Shown here piece after piece: positions 56,339 to 64,000 of a DNA stretch of 64,000 nucleotides. How positions within the stretch are numbered: position 1 is the first letter of the stretch; every line of letters begins with the position of its first letter. Made by a program: the position numbers and the translations under genes. The stretch lies in the NCBI GenBank assembly GCA_001642415.1, contig LTDK01000186.1, positions 35,333-99,332 of the forward strand, in the 5' to 3' direction. Source of the DNA: Nematocida ironsii. Its lineage: Eukaryota; Microsporidia. Below the pieces are notes generated by a model. It was not told where the DNA came from. It saw only the letters and a program-made list of their open reading frames with translations, and did no database searches.

Positions 56339-57127
56339 TTATACGGAGTCAATACCAAATAGCTTACATTTATATTTTGTATTCTGTTCTGCATCTGGGA
56401 TAATTTCTGTTTTAAGCATGTGGAATACTTTAAGCGTAAGTAAGGCATCGCTCCCGGCTTGGTGCTGTGTGCCTTCTCTGCAGACAGATAAATGGTCTGC
56501 TAAGTCTTGCAGCCCTCCTTTCATTCCCAGCGTGTTTATTAAGTATTTTATGTCGTAGAAATATGGGAATACCTTTGAGAGAACATAAGAGAATTCCTCT
56601 ATTGACGGTGGTAGGTCTTGCCCCATGACTGCTTTGATGAAATAGCCAAAGTCGTAAGATGAGTGGAAAGAAATCCATTTTAATGACTTATTCATTAATA
56701 TACCAGAGACAGTTATTAACTCTGCAAATACTTCAATATTTATTCCGTCTTTGTAAAGTCTATCAAAATCAATTCCTGCTTGCTCAAGCACGTACATAGA
56801 CTCTCTCGCAGACATGCTCCCTTTCTTATCAAAATGAAAGTTAAACTGCCATGTGCTTGGAATTGGTTTTTCACCCTTTTCATTAGAAAGAGATATTCCC
56901 AGCTGTATAAGACTAAGAATACTTACATTGCACCGTAATTGATTATACGTATATGTTGTCTGGGCTGTAAATGTTCCTATTGGCTTAGCAATTACACCAG
57001 GAAATTCTGTGTCCATGGCAATATAAGGATATTCCTTTATTTTTTGTGATAAAAGCTCAATTTCTTCTTCTAAATTATGTTTCCACACATTTCTTATTTC
57101 ATTTTCTGTAATTCTGTCTTCCTCCAT
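56339..57127 (-). CDS. POP2: CCR4-NOT deadenylase subunit CAF1/POP2
   Basis: A 262-residue DEDD nuclease of the CAF1 family. Acidic residues are in place: D39 and E41 in AMDTEFPGV, a third Asp in SYDFGYFIKAV near 159 and the fourth in HQAGSDALLT near 228. CAF1 hallmarks include the RCNVSILSLIQLGISL strand, PSTWQFNFHF, LEQAGIDF, and GGLQDLADHL. It shortens mRNA poly(A) tails in the CCR4-NOT complex, leading to decay or translational silencing. It is close to family length (~285) and lacks extensions. TTCCGGGTTATT lies about 72 bp upstream of the ATG. Confidence 0.95.
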   Translation of the reverse strand: MEEDRITENEIRNVWKHNLEEEIELLSQKIKEYPYIAMDTEFPGVIAKPIGTFTAQTTYTYNQLRCNVSILSLIQLGISLSNEKGEKPIPSTWQFNFHFDKKGSMSARESMYVLEQAGIDFDRLYKDGINIEVFAELITVSGILMNKSLKWISFHSSYDFGYFIKAVMGQDLPPSIEEFSYVLSKVFPYFYDIKYLINTLGMKGGLQDLADHLSVCREGTQHQAGSDALLTLKVFHMLKTEIIPDAEQNTKYKCKLFGIDSV

Positions 57128-57733
57128 TCTTTTTTCTTTTTTTATTTTCTTTACCCTTCTTATTAATTATTTCTAAAGGAACATTAAGTAATTTTAAATT
57201 CCGGGTTATTATAAATAAATCATTGTATAATATATTCCATCAGTAATAACACAATAACTATATAGTATACATTGTTGTATACTATAGTAAAAACAATGAA
57301 ATATATTATGCAATGAGTAAATAATTTTATTTTCTCTTTTATTATAATAATTCAGTATTAATTATACGATATGCTATTGGCTTTGAATTTAGGGTTATAA
57401 AATTATGTTTAAAGGCATTATAGATTAATAATTCAAAACAATAACAGCGCCACTATCGGTGTGCCAAATGGTTTTATGTGTTAAAACAGAAAATATCTGG
57501 TCAATTCTATTAAATTTAATTCTATTTATATACAAAATAAGAAACTGTACGTGAATTAAATCATTCTGCGTACAGCTTTAGAATATTTTTATATTTTATA
57601 ACGTAAATTACCTATATATGGCTATAGATAATAAAAAAGTATACTTATTGATTGGTGTTGATGTAGTATAAATAAGTAGCCACATAGTTGGCTATAACCA
57701 CGAATAGAACTGTCTTGCCATCTGGTTCCCTGG
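57128..57733. other. Spacer between CAF1 and the acyltransferase gene
   Basis: About 600 bp with no ORF. The CAF1-proximal part has the GGGTTAT motif (57201-57210) and a TTTAGGGTTATAAAATT word near 57388. Slightly GC-richer patches (ACAGCGCCACTATCGGTGTGCC near 57444 and TAGCCACATAGTTGGCTA near 57677) could form short hairpins, including AGCCA/TGGCT, but show no larger fold. Confidence 0.5.
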
Positions 57734-59530
57734 TTAAATAGTCTTTTTATCTATTTCGTCAGCTATTTCCTGAAGATTTGATAAAATTTTATTAGGAAGA
57801 GTCTTTCCTGAAGATATTTCAAGTATGTCACGTATTAAATCAATATTTCCTAAAATATTTACATGCTCTGCTGTATACTTGCCGCCCCTTACTTCTAGTA
57901 TAGAAGTAGATGGAACGTGTTTATATTCTCTATTTACTGTCTTAACGCCGTATGGATTTAATGACTTCTTCTTCCACCCAGATATCCCCATATAACCTAA
58001 AGACACAACAGGAACTGTTCCATCGCCATCTTTCAATACAATGCCATTATATACATTATTACTGCGCGAGGATATATTTCTATCTATTTTTAAAGTGCCG
58101 TTTACATCTATAAAATAGTACCCAGATTCTGTTGGTTTGTTTACGCCGTAAAGAGAATATATAGTTAGATTTGGAGCGTTTGGAAGAGCACACTCTAGTG
58201 GGTTTGACCATTTATCTTGTTTTTTCTTTGGAATTACTATTTTTTCATGCAATTGCTTATTATATGATGGGAGAATTTCTTTGATTATACTAAATATGTC
58301 GCTATAGCTGAGGAATTTATGCTCCTTGATGCTATTATTCTTTCTTTCTTTTATTTTTTCTTTTTTTGTTTCTTTTCTAACTGCCACTAAATCCAATTTA
58401 TCTGAACCTTTCCTTTTCCATATTCTCTCTCCTCCTTTTGGCAATAGATGAAGAAGAGACCCCCAGGTTTTAAATAGTTCATGCCTGTTCTTTTTCCCAA
58501 ATAATAATTCCACAATTGTATACTGAATTATGCCCATATCAACTGTATCCTTTACCTCACCTGCTAGAAGACCGCCCAATGCTTTAGGCGCGCCTAGAAG
58601 AGGAGGGCCTATGTACACAGCACTGTGCACGTATTTGTCCACCCATTTTGGGTCTTTATCAGACACCCACTGCATGAAATAATGAAATATTAAAGACCCC
58701 ATGCTATGTGCCACCACAAGTACTTTTTCTTTCTTTCGTATATACTGTGTCTCTATATCTATTTTAAGCTTCGTAAAATAGCTGTCACGTATTTCTAACT
58801 CTTCAATTCCAAGCCGCCAGTCAAAGGCAGCAAAATGAATATCTGCAACATCATATCCAATATACGATAAATTTTCAACTATTTTCCACCAGAACCACAT
58901 ACCAGGTATGGAAAAGTCAGACGAGTCAAGGCTGCTGCACGCCCTAACTTTGATTCCGACAGGATCAAGCCCTGTATCAGAGTTTAGCTTCATTATATTT
59001 ACCCACTCATCTCTGTTGTGCAACATAAAAACAAGAGTAGAGTGCGATCCCCATATTCTTTTCCTAAAAAATGAAGTGTTCTCTTTTTTTGTCTGCCATA
59101 GTTCTAATGAAGTATTTGCGATTCCTGGAATTATAACAATCGGATGCTTTCCCGTTAGTCCATTATTATATGCAACCATGCCAGGCATTTCTTCTATTTT
59201 TTCGTCTGGCGTAAATGACGTTATTTCAGCAAAATACAATATCTTTGCTTTTGTTGTAGAACTAAGATTTAGGTTTAACACTGTCTTTGAATTAAGTAAC
59301 CCCTCTATAAACCTCATAATAATTGTTTTTTCAAATGCTTTCTCATATCCTATTTTTATAAAATATGCCAAGATGATTAGTATAATTCCTATTAGAAAAT
59401 ACCTCTTCTTTCTACGAGGTTTTTGCTGACCACATGTCGCGCACCTATCCCCTGTGTTTTTTGGCATTTTTGTTTTGTTTTCGTCCTTCTTTTCTTTTTC
59501 TATTTTGTTCTTATTCATTGGCATTTCCAT
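57734..59530 (-). CDS. LRO1: Phospholipid:diacylglycerol acyltransferase (PDAT/LRO1)
   Basis: A 598-residue PDAT/LCAT-family enzyme. The N-terminal basic region contains CATCG followed by KPRRKKR, then one membrane helix (~46-60), giving the type II ER-lumenal topology of Lro1. The alpha/beta hydrolase domain has PIVIIPGIANTSLELW, the lid and substrate region up to FDWRLGIEELE, the catalytic Ser in VVAHSMGS near residue 276, Asp in GDGTVPVVSLGYMG near 502 and His in AEHVNILGN near 555. The nucleophile elbow begins with Ala instead of the usual Gly. It makes triacylglycerol by moving an acyl group from phospholipid to diacylglycerol. It is similar in length to yeast Lro1 (661). Confidence 0.92.
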   Translation of the reverse strand: MEMPMNKNKIEKEKKDENKTKMPKNTGDRCATCGQQKPRRKKRYFLIGIILIILAYFIKIGYEKAFEKTIIMRFIEGLLNSKTVLNLNLSSTTKAKILYFAEITSFTPDEKIEEMPGMVAYNNGLTGKHPIVIIPGIANTSLELWQTKKENTSFFRKRIWGSHSTLVFMLHNRDEWVNIMKLNSDTGLDPVGIKVRACSSLDSSDFSIPGMWFWWKIVENLSYIGYDVADIHFAAFDWRLGIEELEIRDSYFTKLKIDIETQYIRKKEKVLVVAHSMGSLIFHYFMQWVSDKDPKWVDKYVHSAVYIGPPLLGAPKALGGLLAGEVKDTVDMGIIQYTIVELLFGKKNRHELFKTWGSLLHLLPKGGERIWKRKGSDKLDLVAVRKETKKEKIKERKNNSIKEHKFLSYSDIFSIIKEILPSYNKQLHEKIVIPKKKQDKWSNPLECALPNAPNLTIYSLYGVNKPTESGYYFIDVNGTLKIDRNISSRSNNVYNGIVLKDGDGTVPVVSLGYMGISGWKKKSLNPYGVKTVNREYKHVPSTSILEVRGGKYTAEHVNILGNIDLIRDILEISSGKTLPNKILSNLQEIADEIDKKTI

Positions 59531-59675
59531 TTTTATTGGAGATATAAAAAAAGTGAAAGAAAATATATTTATACTATTTTTATTTATTCTAAAACCACTG
59601 GTATAAAGATTTATCTGTTATAAGATAAGACCATAACAAATAACCATAGAAATATAAATTCTAATATATTTATAG
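59531..59675. other. Upstream spacer of the PDAT gene
   Basis: AT-rich promoter-side DNA. It begins the ~650-bp gap before the second accessory island; the rest of the gap holds a coding-like relic (59676-59879) and promoter-block copy C. Confidence 0.5.
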
Positions 59676-59879
59676 TTGGTTACTCCATTGTGCATTATTA
59701 AGACTCATTCCAAAATTTTATTATTCTCTTCTTATATAGCTTCAATTTTCAATTATAACAGCTCTATAAGGCTTCGAAGGCATGGGTATGAGACCCCTAC
59801 ATTAGACGTGACCCCTGATATGATAGAAACCAACAACCACAATTTATATATATTTGAACACCGGGAGACCACATAAAGC
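59676..59879 (+). pseudogene. Coding-like fragment without an ATG
   Basis: A 67-codon open frame (stop included) that has no ATG start and is GC-richer at its 3' half than the surrounding spacer. It ends with RLRRHGYETPTLDVTPD, then MIETNN, then FEHRETT and a TAA. Such composition looks like the C-terminal end of a former gene rather than random DNA. The parent family is not recognised. It converges on promoter-block copy C, another gene remnant. Confidence 0.28.
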
Positions 59880-60058
59880 AATTATCTTTTCATTAATTTT
59901 TAAGTACCTGGCTATACAAATTCATAATTAATCCATCTAATGAATTTCTCTAATAATAAAAGAAATATTAATTTATTCTTTTTATTAATAATGTTTAATT
60001 ATTAAAATATTGAAGGTCTTAACTTTAATTAAACTAGCAGTGAATAGCATATTATGTG

Positions 60059-60106
60059 AACTACGCATAATTTATTAAAACTAAAATATTATTTATGCCT
60101 TACATA
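60059..60106 (-). promoter_or_regulatory. Promoter/start block copy C (followed by a 27-codon dead ORF)
   Basis: On the minus strand GGCATAAATAATATT and AATAAATT lead into an ATG at 60068 encoding MRSSHNMLFTASL and stopping after 27 codons. The upstream ~35 bp differ from copy B (2352-2400) at only a few positions, although the copies are 58 kb apart. It is probably the 5' end of a decayed member of the same family. Confidence 0.45.
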
Positions 60107-60184
60107 GAATAAAAATAAAATTATGCAAAGAACCTTTGCACTATAAAATTATATTTATAATATGTAAACTCCTCTTAAATATAC

Positions 60185-61663
60185 CTATAAAATACTATGT
60201 GCCATGTCACCCGATTTGACTAATAGGTTTTTTTGAATTTTTATTAGCTCCATATTAATTTTAGATTCATCTAATGTTTTTGTACTATTTTGATTAGGGC
60301 TTAATATTATGGTTATTTCTCGATTTAGTAGCTCTAGCATTTTACACTCTTTTTTGGCTGTGAATTTAAAAAAACTAATTAGCCATTGTAAGCTATTATA
60401 AGCTACTTTTATAGAATTATTGTCTATGTGTTCACGCATAGTTGTATTATTTGGCGTATATGGCAATTTGTTCATATTAAGAGCATTTGCAGTTATATTT
60501 TTTTCTATTTTAATTAATTTTTTAGTTATTCCCTGGCCAAGATACCTCATTACAATAAAATGTTTGTTAATTACGCTTTGTATTGAAGAAACTGCCCTTC
60601 CTGCATAGATGTTTGTAATTTCATGCGGATTGAATGTCTGCATGGTTGAACAGGCACTATACAACTCAGTTATTTCATTGTTTAATTCTGCATATATCTC
60701 TTTTCTGTTGGCTAAGTGTAGAATTTTTACAATTTTTTTTATATATTCTATTTGTTTGTATAACTGATCTACTGTATTGTATAATGATGCTTTCAAATAT
60801 TCTGCATTCCTTATACCCAATTTAAATGCACTGGACTGTTTGATATAGAGGTCTATATCCGATATTGTGGCATTTGGGTGCTGTGCATTGTACGCATTCA
60901 TTGAAGCTATTATTTCATCTGAAAATGGACTTTTTTTAAATGTCTTTAAAACATTTTGTAGATCATAAATAATGGTTAATAAATAGATTCGAATCGTGTT
61001 TTTTGATTCTAATAGCAAGCTATCTATTTTCTCATCTGTTATTGCAGTTTTACAATTTTTAATTTTAATTAAACGATTACCAGCAGAGCTAAGATATCTT
61101 TCTGATGTACCACTTTTTACAATTCCTCGTGTTAAAATAGAATACATTTCTTCCATTGAAATTAGATTACTGCTTTCATCATCTTTTAATTCTATTGCTT
61201 TTTTAATGAGAGAGGAAATATCTCCTAATTTAAATGGAGCTGATAAAACTATTCCATATAGCATTTTCATTATCTTATACTTTTCTGGGTCTTTACTGTA
61301 TGCTTTATGCATTTTATTGTTTCGATCTATTTTATTATAATATAAGTTTGTTATACGATCATAACCATTGTGTGGATTTCTATTAAAATAAAACTCATCA
61401 TATTTTATAAAATCTTTCTGCTTATTTATATTCTTGTTTTCTATTTCTCTTTTAGGCCGGGCTTCATTAAAGCTATCTGATAGTTCTGGAATTATTTCCA
61501 TTTTTTCAAGAGGAGCAGAATTAAATTGTATAGGCGAAATAACAAGCGGTGGACTGCTTATGTTGGCAATGTTGCTATAGTTAACCAATGCGCCACTAGC
61601 TAGTACTGTGGCGGTGTTTACAATAAATACCCCTATAAATAAAATATATTTTCGTATTCTCAT
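60185..61663 (-). CDS. Signal-peptide orphan, family X (492 aa)
   Basis: The N-terminus MRIRKYILFIGVFIVNTATVLASG is a textbook signal peptide (cleavage near residue 22-24). A region of low conservation with an RPKREIENK potential processing site (~68-76) follows, then helical sequence to the end without a membrane anchor. It shares SAFKLGIRNAEYLKASL..YIKKIVKIL and the EITNIY region with the 697-residue protein at 46905-48998, so it is a distant paralogue lacking that protein's C-terminal helix. It is therefore predicted to be secreted or lumenal. It is divergently paired with a family Y gene 470 bp away. Function unknown. Confidence 0.7.
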   Translation of the reverse strand: MRIRKYILFIGVFIVNTATVLASGALVNYSNIANISSPPLVISPIQFNSAPLEKMEIIPELSDSFNEARPKREIENKNINKQKDFIKYDEFYFNRNPHNGYDRITNLYYNKIDRNNKMHKAYSKDPEKYKIMKMLYGIVLSAPFKLGDISSLIKKAIELKDDESSNLISMEEMYSILTRGIVKSGTSERYLSSAGNRLIKIKNCKTAITDEKIDSLLLESKNTIRIYLLTIIYDLQNVLKTFKKSPFSDEIIASMNAYNAQHPNATISDIDLYIKQSSAFKLGIRNAEYLKASLYNTVDQLYKQIEYIKKIVKILHLANRKEIYAELNNEITELYSACSTMQTFNPHEITNIYAGRAVSSIQSVINKHFIVMRYLGQGITKKLIKIEKNITANALNMNKLPYTPNNTTMREHIDNNSIKVAYNSLQWLISFFKFTAKKECKMLELLNREITIILSPNQNSTKTLDESKINMELIKIQKNLLVKSGDMAHSIL

Positions 61664-62133
61664 TTTTATAGAAAATTTATCTTATTTTGGGTTATATATT
61701 TTTGTTTTGATTATAATCTTATAATATATATATAATTGATATACAATCCCACGATTATTATAAAAAGTGTAAAAAACAATCTTATTTAAAGGAGTATAGC
61801 AAAGTATAATTTATATGATTTTTGATGGTTTTAATAATAAGAACTGCCCATTTATAGTAGTTATATGTTTGAACTATTTAAATTTTTATAGTTTCTGTCC
61901 ACTTTATTTTGCGGAATTCTATTTTTTTGTATTTAATTTATTTCCATTATTATTAGACTTAATTGGTAAAAAATACATAGTTGGTTTATATTCTGAAATA
62001 ATATATACTGCCGACCTCCTGCATTCTATTTCACTTGATTCCACTACTTTTAGTTTGTTTATAAGCCATTTTTAATAGGATCTGTTAATTTTTACTAATT
62101 TTTTAATATAAATTTTTCCGTTTAAAATATTTG
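61664..62133. other. Divergent promoter region of the second X/Y pair
   Basis: 470 bp between the ATGs of a family X and a family Y gene. TTTTGGGTTATAT (about 61684-61697) lies ~20 bp before the family X start. A hydrophobic 86-codon open frame on the plus strand (61815-62075) is T-rich, has no coding-like features and overlaps this promoter, so it is not called. TTTAAAATATTTG directly precedes the family Y ATG. Confidence 0.5.
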
Positions 62134-63927
62134 ATGGATGCAAAGGAACAAATGCTAAGAAATCATATAACAAGAGAATTTTCAGAATTCAACGGAAAAA
62201 CCATGTCTTTAGAGGAGATCCAAAGCAAAATAATCAAACTGGTACTAAACGCGTATAGAAGAGACTCCTTATTCAATGAGAAATATCCACTGTTAAATAA
62301 TTTAGCATATAACACATTTACATCGCTATTATTATATAATACGTATATAATTAAAGAGTTCAATGAAGACAACGCTATTGATGCGGTTAAAGAATCTATA
62401 CGGCTGGCTGATATACTTATAGATAGTATTGAAAAGGGCGGGCTTCTTATACCACAAGGCAAGCAAAGAAGCGCTTTCTATAGCATGTTAGACAAAATGC
62501 ATATATTTTCAATTCTTCCAGCTTCGTTTTTAGACTATGTAAGAAAAGATATTTTTTATGCATTATATCCAAATTCCCATAGTAAAAGTCTCTTTATTGA
62601 AAAAATATCTTTTGAGTATTCATTAAGAAAACTATGCGAGATAAATGAATTTGAAAACTGCTCGAATCTTGATAGAGTGCTAGATATATTAGCTGAAAAT
62701 ATAGGAAATTTTACAATATATGGCAATAACGACATCATGCAGTCCAATTTACACAATCTCAATTTGTCTGATAATGATATATACTTGTTACAGCTATTTG
62801 CGTCTTGTTCTACAGATGATCTGTATGATTGTATGTCTATACTGAGGGATTCTATATTCATTAGAAGCAAGAAGATTGATGAAAAAGAGATTAAAAATGA
62901 ATTCAAAAAGTCTCATCTAAAAAGAATGCTTAGTTTGCCAATTATAAATCAAACAATTTCTTTTATGCTTGAATTTTTAAAAAAGATACCTTCTTTAAAA
63001 AAAAGCCCAATAGAAATAGAAATGGATTTTCTTAATAATATAGAGTTTGGTTTAAAGGCTATTTCAAAAACAATTAATGTGTGGGGATTTTCTTATGTAA
63101 CTGCATACGCTCCAAAAGTTAAACAAACTATTGATTCGGCTATTTGTGTATATTTGCCTATTTATTTTTCATTTTATGATATATTTTCTATAATACTTTC
63201 ATTTTCTATTGTTAACCAGTTTATGAGCAGTTATACTGGAATTATCAATAGTATAATTAGGCTAGGAATATGCACACTTCAAGAATATGAAGTTTATATT
63301 TCTTATAATGAAGAAACCCAAAATAACAAAATGGACTATCTTTATTCTATATATGATATAGACATAGAAGAATTTAAGAAAAATGTAGTTGAAACACGTA
63401 GACAAACTATTAAAAACCAGTTGGATGTGATATTTAGTTCTCCAATTAATCTATCACTAAGCGATATGTTGAATAAATCGTTAGAAGAAATGGAGGCACC
63501 TAAAAATAAGGCATTAAATATTAAAACTACTGATCAAATAGCAAACTTTCTGAATTTATTAACTGATATAAAGAATAATGAAGCAGATAATAATATTCTG
63601 ATAAATGTAAAAAATATAGAACATAGTATTGATATCAGTGTTGTTGAGCTATCAGATGAAGATGAAATATTTTATGATGCCAATGATGATATAGAACATA
63701 GTATTGATATCAGTGTTGTTGAGCTATCAGATGAAGGTGAGATATTTTATGATGCCAATGATGATATAGAACAGATTGTTGATAGCACACATGGCTTATG
63801 GAAAATTCCTTCTCTAATCATAAGAAATATGGGAATGTCACTAATTGTCATTTTAGTAATTGCCAGTCTTTTTACATTATACCGCTATGAAATAATTATG
63901 TTTACAGAGTGGGTTACATTCTCATAG
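62134..63927 (+). CDS. C-terminally anchored orphan, family Y (597 aa)
   Basis: Starts at the ATG at 62134 (MDAKEQMLRNHITREF); the codon before it is TTG. It is a helical protein without signal peptide, with a hydrophobic patch around residues 335-365 (AICVYLPIYFSFYDIFSIIL) that may be a membrane hairpin. A C-terminal membrane helix lies at ~570-588 (MSLIVILVIASLFTLYRY). Just before the anchor, a 25-residue acidic unit (SIDISVVELSDE.EIFYDAND) is repeated twice, followed by a partial third. The first ~250 residues are paralogous to the 413-residue protein at 49175-50416. Divergent from a family X gene. Function unknown. Confidence 0.72.
   Translation: MDAKEQMLRNHITREFSEFNGKTMSLEEIQSKIIKLVLNAYRRDSLFNEKYPLLNNLAYNTFTSLLLYNTYIIKEFNEDNAIDAVKESIRLADILIDSIEKGGLLIPQGKQRSAFYSMLDKMHIFSILPASFLDYVRKDIFYALYPNSHSKSLFIEKISFEYSLRKLCEINEFENCSNLDRVLDILAENIGNFTIYGNNDIMQSNLHNLNLSDNDIYLLQLFASCSTDDLYDCMSILRDSIFIRSKKIDEKEIKNEFKKSHLKRMLSLPIINQTISFMLEFLKKIPSLKKSPIEIEMDFLNNIEFGLKAISKTINVWGFSYVTAYAPKVKQTIDSAICVYLPIYFSFYDIFSIILSFSIVNQFMSSYTGIINSIIRLGICTLQEYEVYISYNEETQNNKMDYLYSIYDIDIEEFKKNVVETRRQTIKNQLDVIFSSPINLSLSDMLNKSLEEMEAPKNKALNIKTTDQIANFLNLLTDIKNNEADNNILINVKNIEHSIDISVVELSDEDEIFYDANDDIEHSIDISVVELSDEGEIFYDANDDIEQIVDSTHGLWKIPSLIIRNMGMSLIVILVIASLFTLYRYEIIMFTEWVTFS
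63614..63773 (+). repeat. 75-bp in-frame tandem duplication
   Basis: Two complete 75-bp units (63614-63688, 63689-63763) and the first ~10 bp of a third, differing at two positions. Each encodes 25 residues beginning with IEHSIDIS and ending with FYDANDD. The near identity at the DNA level means the duplication is recent. It lengthens an acidic stretch just outside the membrane anchor. Confidence 0.93.
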
Positions 63928-64000
63928 TGAGTTATATTCGGGTTATAATATAAATAACTATAGCTTAAAATAAACATTACTATAACTCATATAAAGCTTT

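Noticed and set aside
61815..62075. 86-codon hydrophobic ORF between family X and Y genes
   Set aside because: T-rich DNA gives Phe/Leu/Ile frames by chance. It occupies a divergent promoter and shows no similarity to neighbours.
1..64000. CRISPR array, rRNA operon, bacterial operon features, riboswitches
   Set aside because: No regularly spaced direct repeats, no rRNA-like sequence, and no Shine-Dalgarno pattern. The gene content is eukaryotic throughout.

Overview
The window reads as a piece of a microsporidian nuclear genome, most likely Nematocida or a close relative. The reasons are: shortened, intron-free eukaryotic core genes on both strands; AT-rich spacers; standard stop codons; cytosolic glycolysis genes (pyruvate kinase, triosephosphate isomerase) and no recognisable mitochondrial metabolism genes; and two stretches of fast-evolving, signal-peptide or membrane-anchored proteins without recognisable homologues, the kind of gene such parasites expand. 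The genus is an inference; 'microsporidian' is much safer.

Layout. 0-7 kb: J-domain chaperone, ribosomal stalk protein P1, an orphan coiled-coil gene in a decayed stretch, NF-YC, V-ATPase subunit B. 7-15 kb: SEN1-type helicase, a lysine-rich orphan and a polytopic membrane protein. 14.8-18.4 kb: an RNA and ribosome-biogenesis cluster (possible structured RNA, fibrillarin, MAK16, tRNA-Glu, LUC7-like, exosome RNase PH-like subunit). 18.7-29.8 kb: a three-repeat paladin-like phosphatase, a membrane orphan, NCS6/CTU1 (tRNA thiolation), eIF4E, an N-terminal-motor kinesin, an endonuclease III-like protein that seems to have lost its catalytic residues, SUA5 (t6A synthesis) and two small overlapping ORFs. 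29.9-42.3 kb: choline/ethanolamine kinase, pyruvate kinase with a shrunken C-domain, LSM2, a probable INCENP/Sli15, a 1649-residue signal-anchored orphan, a nucleotide-sugar transporter, tRNA-Gly and RER1. 51-59.5 kb: TPI, ribosomal protein S21, TFB3/MAT1, two membrane orphans, a Rab5-like GTPase, CAF1/POP2 deadenylase and a PDAT-type acyltransferase.

Two AT-rich accessory islands (42.3-51 kb and 59.5-64 kb) carry the lineage-specific genes. Each holds one member of a signal-peptide family (697 and 492 residues) beside one member of a family with a C-terminal membrane anchor (413 and 597 residues), so the pair recurs as a unit. The first island also holds a 953-residue secreted-looking protein and a relic of an integrase-like ORF; the second holds gene debris and a fresh 75-bp in-frame tandem duplication.

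Between genes there are a 137-bp repeat present twice with one mismatch, a 31-bp-arm inverted repeat between convergent genes, three copies of a promoter-plus-start-codon block, a recurrent TTCGGGTTATAT-like intergenic motif, and three GC-richer hairpin-forming stretches that could be unannotated RNA genes. Initiator codons were chosen as ATG throughout; where an open frame extends further upstream only through GTG or TTG, the first ATG was used.
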